From Albula goreensis (Eukaryota; Chordata; Actinopteri; Albuliformes; Albulidae): DNA of 64,000 bases. Position numbers and translations under genes: made by a program. Shown here one piece after another: positions 27,201-39,200 of the stretch. Within the stretch, counting starts at the first letter, position 1. Every line of letters begins with the position of its first letter. The notes under the pieces were generated by a model. It saw only the letters and a list, made by a program, of their open reading frames with translations, was not told the origin of the DNA and made no database searches. The stretch is from NCBI GenBank assembly GCA_022829145.1, contig CM040741.1:40594534-40658533 (forward strand). Reading direction: 5' to 3'.

Positions 27201-30200
27201 GTAAGTACAAAGGAGGTAGGGAAAACCATTCCAAAAACTGGGATGCGAACATGCAGGGTGGGAAAACTGGACAAGAACAATCAGTGCACCATTGAGACAG
27301 TTCAGGAAGTTAGACAGGATATAAAAGCTCAAGGTTTCAGGCCCACACACCAGAGTTAATCATCAGCAGTGCAAATCCTCATGCAGGGTTTAAAACCATG
27401 ATTAGTCAACACTCCACAGGCATGCTGGCTACCTGTACTACTGTTCTCCACCCTATCCACTTCGTTTTCACTTTTTCCACTTGTTTCGTAACCCAGGTCC
27501 TGCAAATCCACCTGTATCTCTTTGTCATCCTGTTCCAGAGAGGTCGCTATGGGCGACACATTGTGGTTAATGGGGCCCTTCTGACAGGTCGAAACAATGC
27601 CTGCCTCATCCGCAAGACTTTCAAGATGCTGGTGACATGCTATCAGTTCATTCTGGGTCAAGCTCAAGCTCCGATCAATTGCAATTATGAAACTATAAAA
27701 CCACTTGTTAGCTGTGTGAAGCACAATTCACTGCCATTCTAATCCATGTGAAGATGAACATGGGCCAGCGTGTTTAAAAAACTGGATCAAAACCTGTCTG
27801 GAATCCACATTACTCAGCTCATCTGCTGTGTGACACAGTCCATTGTTTTTAATAGAACAGAATTTACACTGGCCATCATGCTCAATACACATGAACTACA
27901 CATGCAGTAGTTTTATAGGAAATGCTTTTACACTGGGGCCATTTGGTCACATGATGATGGTGAAGCCAGCAGCAGTATGTCATAGATGCTCCCACTGCAT
28001 CCAAAAATACTCCTTGGCTTGAGGCTTGAAATTATGACAAACTGGAATCTGTTGCCCCAGACTAGAAGTAGACTGTCTGTCCCCCAGACAGGCCCTAATA
28101 GCCACATTTGAGATCATTTATAAGTAAGAGTCAAAAACAGGCCTTGATATAAATATGAGGTACTTCAGCTGTTGGTAGATGAGGTTTGACTTGACAGTAA
28201 GTTCAAGAGATATTTTTACAGCAGCTGTGAGTCTTTACACATTTAGAAATTTGATATTATATAAATATAAAAAACGTCATAATTTTGCTACACAATATAA
28301 TGCTACATGTGTCTCCAATTCTTTTTCTGAGTAATTCATTTCAGGATTCTTGGCAGAAATAGATAAATGAGGACTGAAATATGAAATTGATTTCTTAAGC
28401 TGGATGATCTTATTACTGCCCTATTTTCTCCTAACTCTTTTGTGCTACATGGTAGATTTATGCTTATTACATGTTCAACAGTTGTCATTTGCTTACTTTG
28501 CTGAGATGCACCGTGTGTTTTCTTTGCTGTATTCTGCAGGGCGATGACAGTCTGAGCTGCAGCCAGCTTGTCTTCCAGCACTTTGCACGAGCGCTTCTTC
28601 TCTTTCAGGGCCTTCTGCAGGGCCTCCAGCTGCTCCTGAATGTTGGGCTGCTTAAGTGGCCTCGCTGCACTTGCGCTGAATGTTCTCAGCTGGTCCTCAT
28701 AGTCCATGACGAGCTGCTTCTGCTCCTGAAGGGCTTTCTGAAGCTCTGAGATCACCTGCTCGTTTTCTGTGAAAGCTCTCTGAATGTGGGCTATACTGCT
28801 GTGGAAGTCTGTGTTTTCATCCTGATGGATTGAGCGCTTAACGCTGGGTTGATCTGCCTCGGCTGAATACTGCTTGTGCAATAGCTCCTTCTCTTGGAGA
28901 ACCTTCTGAAGCTTTTCCAGATGCCTCTGAAGTTCTGGTTGCCCCCTTGGTCCATCCCTTCCACAGTAAGCACTGAGGGATGCTACAGCGGTCTCTGAAG
29001 CCTGAAGACATTCTCCAAGCTGTTTGATTAACTGGTCTCGAACGTGTAGGTCTTTTTGCAGCCTGTCAGGATGCCGATGAAGTTGTTCTCCCTTTGTATC
29101 TTTTCTCCTACCACCAGCCATTTCAAATCGACCCTTTAGCTCCTTGCTGTGTTGTTCTTCTTGGCCTTTCTGGGAGTCACCCTCTTCCATGCAATGGCTG
29201 GTGTCCTGGTTTTGAATAGCAGTGGCATTGAGGTTGCTGTTTGATGGCTCTACAGCATGAAGTCTTTCCTGGAGCTCAGCATTCAGTCGGCTCTGTTCCC
29301 AGAGAGCTTCCTGGAGCTGGTCGATCTGCCGGTGTAGATCAAATTCATTGCTCTGTGGCTCTACCCCTTCAGCCTTCCCTTTACATGAGGACGTCTCCTC
29401 AGATGGCTTACTGACCTGCTGGAGAGCATGCTCGAGCTTGTGCACCAGCTCCTGGGGGTCTGTACAGGTAGTGTTTGCTGTGTCTTTGGTAGCATCGCCT
29501 GATGTGAAGGCACCAAGAGAGACTAGTGCAGACTCAGCCACTTGAAGACACTCAATGAGCTGCTGGTTTAGCTCCTCCTTTTCCTGAAGCACATTCTGAA
29601 GCTCCCTACAACGATTCTGGAGCTCACTGTGGCCTTCTCTACCATGATTGTCCATGTTACAGGCAGTCAGATAAGCGATGGTAGATTCTGCAGCCTGTAG
29701 GGCTTCACCAAACTCTTGATTGAGCCTCTCTTTCTCATGCAGCTGTGCCTGCAGCTCCTCTGACTCAGCAACCCTCTCTTTCAGCCGGGCGATCACCTGC
29801 TCTTTTTCCTGGCACTCATTATGGAGCAGCTCCAGCTGATTGCAAAGCTCAGTGTCCGTGCTCTGTCCAACTGCTGTGATGAAAGCTTGGGGATGTGCGG
29901 GCGGTTCTGAGTCCGGCCACAGTGGGTTTTGTTGGTGCGGACCCACTGGGCCCCAATGATTTGGGTCCAGCAGTGCTGATGTATGGTGAATCTGCATTTG
30001 GTTTTTCTCTGTCAGAGAACTCTCATCTCTCAGAAACTGCACCTCTTTGTCATAGGCTGTTTTACTGCTTCCAACCAACTTATGGGGCCTAATGGGAACT
30101 GGAAGACGGGATTTCATCCCAGTCTATAGACAAAAAAGGAAGAAAACATTACTTATACAACCAACATCTGGATGTCTCAAATGATATAATGTTAAAGACT

Positions 30201-33200
30201 GGGACTGGTGGCACTTACCACATGTCTCATTAGGTCAGGATGTTGATTCTTCTTGGGTGAGGTGCGGTTTCTGTCAGTATCACTAGGCGTCTGCTCAATT
30301 ACAGGCTGCTGGGCCTCTGCCACCTGCAGCTTCCTCTCCAGGCTCTCTGCTTTGCGCTTGTACGCCTCCAGCTCTGCTTTCAGCCGCTCGATTTCCCTCG
30401 CCATGCTCACAATGAGATCTGGGTTGAAGCCTGTCTCACCACCAGCAGAGGAGTTCAGCTCCAGCTGCTCCTTGAGAAGCTTAATGACCTTGCGGTAACC
30501 CTTTGCTTCAGATTTCAGTTTCTCTATCACTTTCTGGAGGTCTTTGTGGCCGTCGCTGTCTCCAGAGCTGTCTGCACTCTCCTTGGACTCTGTGGATTGT
30601 TCCTCCTTGAGGAGACCCTTCAAGTCAATGTTCTCAGCCTGCAATCTCTGAAGTTCCTCTCTGAAACAGAAAATATTTACTCCATAAAAATCATATGTGC
30701 ATGTATTACAAAGGTGGCTTCACAAGTATAGTTGTCATTGTGAATAATCATCCATAAACTAAACGTAGTTCTGTTTTTCTTTAAGTATAATATCTAAGGA
30801 CAGTGCCAAAATCAAAAAGGGGGCAATGTAACAATGCTAGTACTTTCCCTTCAATATTTAAGTGACTGAACTGATTTCCCTTAGCAAGACACAAAACTTT
30901 TGCATGGAAAGAGAATGGACCAGTAGACAACAAAATACTCATTGACATCAAACAACATCAAAAAACTATTGATGACTGATACCATACCTGAGCTGAGTGA
31001 CAGATGAGACCCCACTGTCCAACAAGAGAGAACGGAGCAGCACCACCTCCCTGTCCTGGTCCTCCTGACTCCATTCATGCTTGTTCTTTCTGGTGTGTTT
31101 GAGCCGGCCTCCATCTCTTGCAGGATGGGAGGCAGAGGTGGTGCTACTAGAAGTTTTGTCAAGTACAACTCCCTCACTCTTACCACTGTCAAACAACTGA
31201 CTGTTCTCATCTGCCCACTGAAGTTTCACCTACACAGGGACAACAAATTCTCTTAAGGCACAATAAAAAAAGGTTGAAAGAAAGCTAGTCCAAGTACACA
31301 ATTTCCAGTCAATCAATTTTTTTTTATGATTCAAAGCCCTTTCTCCTACCTGTTTCTGAGCAGCAGATTGGCTCTCTTTTTCAAGCATTGAGTGATGGGC
31401 CTTGTTATTTGGCACAGCTTCCTCCACCTTCCTCTCACAATGCTAAAGTAATGGAATGTAGGGGTGACACAAATGGCTTTGTAAAAGAAAATGCAGCGAT
31501 GGAATGCAATTCAAATACACCTCACAAGAAAAGTAGAATGACATGTCCATAATGTAATATGGATAATAAAACTGTTTAATGGAACACAGAAGATAAGAGA
31601 ACAAAGGATTAGTTCACAGATGTTGCAGAGGGTAAAGATGTCAGATACACATTCATTTGTTAGAGACAAAATTGAAGGACAGATTCACAACCAACACTTA
31701 ACGAGATGTTACATAATAGCACCTCATTCTCTAAAAGCGCTGAAACATCTTCTGCCCCCTTTTCTGTAGGATCTTTGGCAGCACTCTCTGCCAGTGAGGC
31801 ACTTTTCTGGAGCTCAGCATTCAGTTCCTGCAGTTTATTAATATAGTCCTGGAGCTCAACCACCTAGGACAAATACAAGTATACACAAAAATGCAAATAC
31901 TTAAAAATGTATTCATATGTCCATAAAAATATGGTGATCAATAATACCCCAGATATACAGTACATGGTTCTATTTTGGCATTCCACATGTAACCCACCTT
32001 CTGTCTTAGCTCTGCTGCAGACAGGCAACCCAGCTCATCCAGCCCATCTCCCACACAGATACTCATGTATGAGGTCTGATCGGCGATAAAGCTGAATGTA
32101 TCCGCTTTGGTGTTGAAAAGAGAAAAGACAGTCGACAGTTAAAAATGAATGAAAAATGTTGAGATGAAATTATGCAGCACGCAAGGACTGTGGTGCTGTG
32201 TCTTACCTGTGTCACTGGTTCCGCCCACTCCACCTCCTCGATTCTGGATCGCCCCGAGGCGAGCCTGAAGGGATGCATTCCAGCGCTGGGCATCCTCCAG
32301 CTGGTGCCGCATGCTCTCCAATTCTTTTGGGTCGACTGGTTCTGTCTGAGTCTCCCTCCCTATAAAAGTATATATCAAATTAACATGCTGCCTAATGAAC
32401 CAACAACCGGCAATAATTCTTAAGTGGGAAATATTAATTGAACAGGAAGTATACTTCTGCTGTGCTGGAGTCAATATTATTTGATACATGCACATTAGAT
32501 GTCTATGAAGTGTAGGTTTCTGTAAATATATACATTCTTAAATCTCCTTCTCCTCTTAGACTAACACTGAGATGCAATCTTATTGACAAACAAGGTTGCC
32601 TTATCTATTCACTACTTTTTCATAACCATAGTTATTTAATTGAATTAAACTATGGTGAACATGAACTTGAATATTGCAATGACCAGGTGTGGCACATCTG
32701 AGTCAGCTGAATAATGTAAGGCAGTGAAGCTCTTTAAATCAATTAAATTTCTTCAGACCGGATTACAAGTGTATGGGTTGAGGCTTCATGAACATACTGT
32801 ATACATTACAGCATGTAAATTTTGCAAAAGACACCCAAAAAAAGCTTAGCCAAAACACTATACATGCTTCACACAGCCATTGGATGTTACTTTTTTGTGC
32901 AAAATTCTAAATAATTTTAAAAATGAAGGTGATTTGAATGACTTATGAATGGTCATCTAAATCAATTATTTCACCAAATATTTAGTTTAAACTTCTAAAA
33001 CTCAAAAATAACCACCATTTCAGAATTTCAATCCAAGGACAAAATGTGTGCATGAACATAAAAAAAACTAACATAAAAGCTGCCAAACACATGGAGCTCT
33101 CAAACAAAAATGAAATTATTCATAAATATATTCATATTTGACATTTTCCTTGATTTATGGTGCAGAAATCATTAGTACAGTCATAGAGGGCTTATTTATT

Positions 33201-36200
33201 AGGCAATAACAAAGACTCAGTGGAAAGTATTTCTGTGCAGTGTGAGGAATGACATAAGGAACAAGAAGACCTGAATGGAGGAAACTAAAAAACTGAAATT
33301 GAATTTTCCCTCTAATCTACTACAGTGCATAAGCAGTTGCTCATTTTGAGAGGCTGTCTTTTAATCATTCTGCTGTGTAGGGGTTATGAAAGGGCATCTC
33401 CTGGGCGACGCATTCAGCAGATGGATACAGACGGATTAACTGATGGCCGGGATTTGGACTGAAAGACAGAGCTCACCACACACTGGGACTTTGGTCTTTC
33501 ATAGGCACTACATAATAAATGTTATAATTTTCTGATGAAATTAAAATTCATTTTAAAAATGATTTACCAGTGAGACAAGTAAGCCATGCTTATTGTTTCC
33601 CTGAGAACAGATGATATAACTGAATAGATTAGGGTGCTTTAACACATTGCAAAATGTCTTATTTCAGTTCATGCAGACTTTCCTTTTGCTGGGTAATGAT
33701 GACATGACAGACAAGGGGTTTTAGTAGATGACCAAAGCACAGGGGAGCTCAGCTGCAAAACAGCCACACACATACGCAAGATGTTTATTCAGTTTACATC
33801 TTTGGGAAAGTTGACAAGAAAAAGGCAAGGGAAAGAGATGATAACAAACAACATGAATAAATGCATGAGACTGCACTTCCTTCTTTAACAAGTATGTTTT
33901 AAGTGCTATAGGAATGAAAGTGAGGAGAGAAAAGCAACAAAAAGCAAAGCATTTCCAACATACATGCAGACGTGGACCTGGGTCATGTTATAAATGACAG
34001 ACATTACACAGGAAGTGTTAGTGGATGAACAAGTGACGACATACAAGAAACACTGAGGCTGACAACTTCATGCCATGTGCTCATGGCACATCAGAAAAAC
34101 AAAATATCTTTTGTAAGTAGTACAGAATATAGTGACAATACAGGAGGTCCTCGACTTACGAACGAGTTCCGTTCCTACGACTTGTCGTAAGCCGATTTTC
34201 GACGAAAGTCGGAATTTATACCTAAATTATACCTTAAATTAACACCTTAAGTCCCTCACTCTGTACACACAACACATGAAGGACATATAAAATACAGTAA
34301 TTAAATGAAACAGTAATAAAAAAAGAGAGAACAATTTCTTATCTTTATTTCTGTGTTCGTATTTACGAACCAAACCGCGCAGGTCGAAACTAGGTTTTTT
34401 AAATAATTTATGGAAGTGCGTCGTAACCACGAAACATCGTAACTCGAGACCGTCGTAACCTGAGGACTCCCTGTATAGAACATCTTGCACCACCCTCACA
34501 AACACTCAAATCTTTATGTATTATGGTGTGCTTGATTTGTGGGCTGTTGGCAGAACAGACATGCAGATTGGCCAAGTTTGTCCATATGTGGAGTCCTGCA
34601 GGGCTCCTTTGATGGACCCTAAACAGGGCCCTCAATGTGTACCGCACCTTCTCTTTGTTTGGCATGCTGGATCTCCCTCTCCAGGTCCTGCCGCAGGTCC
34701 TCGTTGCTCCGCACACCTTCTTCTAGTTGCTGACGGAGCAGCTGCACAGCTGTCAGGTCCATCTGCAGGGCATGCAGGCGCTGGGCACTGCAGCCACAAA
34801 GAGACATGGTTAAACCAGCCATGCCATCCTCATACAACTTTATTTTCTGTTCTAATTAGGCGTGACTATTACACAGACTTAAATGCAGAATAAACATTCA
34901 TTTGAGACTGAATGAATCCTTAGTTTTTTTGTCTTTTCTTAGCCTATGTCTCAGATGAACTGCAGGTAGGGAATTAAATTGCATGTAACACCACTATGTT
35001 TTTTTACTGGAGATTGTGGGTCTGTGAATCTGGTGTGCTCCTCACCTGTCCTGTTCTTTTACAGTCCTGACCAGACTGGAATATAGCTGCTGCTCAGCTT
35101 TGAGTGCCCGATTTAGCCCCTCATTTTCTGCCAGCAGGGCTGCCAGAGTGGGCAGGGTCTGTGAAGAAGTGGGTCATTGGCAGTTAGTAATCTCTTTGTA
35201 ACAAAGCTGTGTATGGCATCATACATTTGTGTATGGCATTATGACCTATAGAAATTTCATAGAACTATTTGGTGAAGCACAGTCACAATGTAGGCACATT
35301 CATTTTTAGGTCAATTCTGATTCAGTCCTGTCAGGACACATGAGTATGCTGGATGTGATTCTACCTCCTGCTGGCTGTTGCCCCCGATGATGGTTCTCTC
35401 TCTCTGTGGAAGTCCTGGACGGGGTCTTTCTTCTGTTGCCTCAGACCCCTGGGTTTGAGAATCACACTGCTTGCGGTCACTTTGCTTGCCCAGACGTTCA
35501 TGGAGGTCCTGTAAGCAAACACAAATCCCCCAGGTAAAGAGAGGGAATGCTCACAGTAACCTAATTAAACCAGACATCACTTTTACCCCATCTCTTTCAG
35601 TAGACTTAAACATTAAACATATAAGCCCCAAAATACTCTAAGTAACTAGTACAGGTGGGTAACGAGCAGGACCTAGTTTCAAGATCACAAGTGTAACTTA
35701 TTGACCGACCAAAGTATCTGTGAGAGGGGCAAAGCTGCACTGAAACCAAAATGTTTAAATAATTCTGCATTAAAAAAACTTTGCATTATACTATTGCAAA
35801 GAAATGTTTTTTACATGGACACTTTTCATACACATGAAAAATACAGGGCAAATTTTAAAAGTTGGTGATGAAGCTGGTAACTTGACATCCAACTTTAAAC
35901 CAATAGTTTTAGTTCTTGTGAAGATCACCTCCCTTTGTCTTTAGCAAGCTTGTGATATTCATATAATCTCATAAGTTACAATATAAAACTAACAGTAAAA
36001 CATGATTTTTTATATTTGGACACCAGGCAAGAAGTGTAATGCAACAGTGAGTAGAAGAGACTTTTTCTGTGAGCTCATTTACCCAAATGATATCATCCTT
36101 GGTCTCCAGTGTGGTGGTCAGGGTCTCAATGTTGATGGCCTGGGCCTCACTGCGGTTCTCCAGGTCAGAGATCAATGACCGAAGATCAGCCAATTCTATC

Positions 36201-39200
36201 TGTGGGGGAAAATTCAACCGCATTTCCTGAATTAGTACATTTTCAAGTCTGTTACGCAGAAGTACACAATTTCTATATATCAGTCTTACAACTAACTTAT
36301 CACAGGTTGAGCATCCCTAATCTGACAATTCAAAATGCTCCAAAATCCAAAACTTTTTGAACGCCATCATGATACCACAAGTGGAAAATTCCACATCTGA
36401 GCAATGCGACTTACAACCATCCATACATACAAGCGAAAGAATATGCAATATATTTTTAAAAATAAAGAAAAAATATATGTAAATATAAAAATTACACTTG
36501 ATCGTACATCCACCAGTGCTAACAGCTGCATGCGTACGATAGTGACTGTCAGACGACATTACAACATTGTGTACATCGTCTACATGCTACATGTACTTCT
36601 ACATGCCGTGGTAACATACGTCTGACTTGCGTCCATTTCGATATACAACCGGTCGGTGGTCAAGAACAGAGCTAAGACGCATGTTGGGGAATGGGTGTAT
36701 AGGCAAATATTCAAAATCTGAACAAATCCAAAATCCAAAACACTATTGGTCCCAGGCATTTCGGATAAGGGATGCTCAACCTGTATGGATAAATACATCA
36801 GCCACCACAGTGAGCTGATTCCTGTTAACAAGTGTATTATATTAAACACACCCTCAGTTCATTCTCTCTCTTCAGTGCCTTGTTAAGTGCTTCCGTCTTC
36901 TGTTCTAGCTCTTTCTTCAGCATCACTGCTGTCTTCTTTGTTACTGAGATTTTGCTGAAATTCCCTTCATCGTTCTTCTTGGTGAGCTCAGCTATGTAAA
37001 AAGCACCAGAGAACAATGTTAGGCCCTAAAGACATTGTAAGTGAAAAAAAATGGTCTCAGGTTTTCTCCTTAGGGTTGGACTACTCACCCTCCTTCTCCT
37101 CCAGACGCTCCTGTAACACCTGAATGGTCTGTTTGAGCTCCACCACCTGGGGAACTGGGGTCTCTGTCAGTCTCAGCTCTGCCAGGAATTTGTCCCTCTC
37201 CTGTCCACTCTCTACCAGTTTCTGAGGAATGTAAAATGAAACAAAGATGGTTCAATTACACATGGAATTATGTGATGCTTGGAGAGGATGTATCTCCTGT
37301 GAAATCAACCCCCACAAAGTTATGCCATACTTTTAGCTTGTTCTATTCACAGAAAGACCTTGAGCTTAGTTAGATGTTAATGTCTTCAGGATAAATATCA
37401 GATAGGTTTATTAGCATCTTGTAACAAGGGATTTTCTTGTATCAAGGGAGTTTCTCTTTGCATCATCATGAACTCTAAAATATCAAAGGGGCTCATATTA
37501 TAAATCAACAAATATTAAATCAACAGTGCAATTCTCCAATAAGGTACCCACATTTATGATTGTGTCCTTTTCAGTCAGCCGTACTTTGAGCTCTGCTGTC
37601 TCCAGGTATTTCTCCTGCGTAGCCATTGAACTCTGCTTCTCAGCACTGGACAGTTGCTGCTGCTTCTCAGAGAGCTGCCGTTTCAGCTCCTGTATCTCCT
37701 GAGTGCGTTCACTCAGCGTGCGGTTATAATGCTCAGCAGACTCCTTCAGTAGAGACAAATAACATTTTTTATCAAATATGTATTTAATCAATTCCCCAAA
37801 AACTTCAGTCTAGTATCACATTGGACTGTTTTTCCAGTTAAAACATCACTGCTAGAGAACAAAGCATTGGACAAAAGACGAGCATGTTTTACTTTGAGAA
37901 GTCGGTCTTTGCTGCCGATGGTGGCCAGGAGTCCATCTACGGCGCTCTCGTTATCAGCCACCAGTCTTTCCTTGTCCTTCAAGGCCTCAGCCAGCATGGC
38001 CTCCGCCACCTTAAGCCGCTGGCTCAGCTGTTCTGCCAAATCTTTGGTGTTACTCTGCGTCTGGCTGAGTATAGTGTTTGCCATGTCCTGGAGCAAGAGC
38101 ATCAAGAAAGCCATAAAACAAGGATGTTTGACAGTTGCTGAATCCTACTGTCAAAAGCTCTGTGTAAAAGCAGTGGATGTTTTTACCTCCATGTCCTTGC
38201 TTTTAGCATCAAGAGACTGCTGCAGCTGTGCAATGATTGAGTCTTTCTCTCGTAAAGTACGAGCCAAGTTCTCCTCAAGCTCTTGCTTGGCCCTCTGCAG
38301 GTTTTTGAAGGTGTTTGCCTGGTGCTGGAGCTCCACATCCTTCTCTTTAATCAGCGTGTCCAAACTCTGTGGCACAAGACAGCATAATTTCAGAGTACAA
38401 GTGTCTAAGCATGATTCAGTTATGTAACACATTCCTGGACCCAAAAGTCAAGAACTACTGATAGCCAAACATACGTTGATGGTCTCTTCATTGAGAGAAA
38501 GAAGGTTGTTCAGCCTTTCCAAATCTCTTTCCTTCTCTCGTAGAGACAGATGGAGCTGGCGAATTTCATTGTCCTTCTCCTCAATGGCTGCAAACTTCTC
38601 ATCCATGGCTTGCTGTACAAGAATGAATAAATATCACCATTTTAAGCTGAGTAAAATCTAAAACATTTGCAGGAATTAAAGTGAGCAACCCTTAGGCATC
38701 ATACCTCGAGTGCCTTTTCTTTCTCTTTCAGCCGTTCACGTAGCTTTGCCAACATGGTCTCTCCTCCTCCAGGGCTTCTATTTTGCTGCGGGTCATTGAT
38801 CATATTCATGTATTCCTGCAGAAAGCCCACAGAGTTATCAGAGTTACAACCTACACATGACACAAGCCATGTAACTGTAAGAGGTACTGTGTGTACCTGT
38901 AGCTGGTGTTCCTTCTCGCTGAGACAGCTGGTGAGGCGCTGGATGGTGACCTCATGAGCCTGGAGTTTCCGTTTGCATTCATCCAGGACAGCCTGGTGCT
39001 GCTGCTCCAGGGCATTCTCTCTCTCCCCAATCTCTCCATTCAGTTTTTTCAGCTGGTTGTTCAGATCCTATGGGGGATGGAAGGATAAGGAGATCTTACA
39101 CTTAAAATCCAAGCTTTACATTAAAGCACTGATCTCTATATGCTAAGTCACTATTGCAAACCTCATCCAGGGTTAAACTGTGGTGCTACACAAGGGTAGG

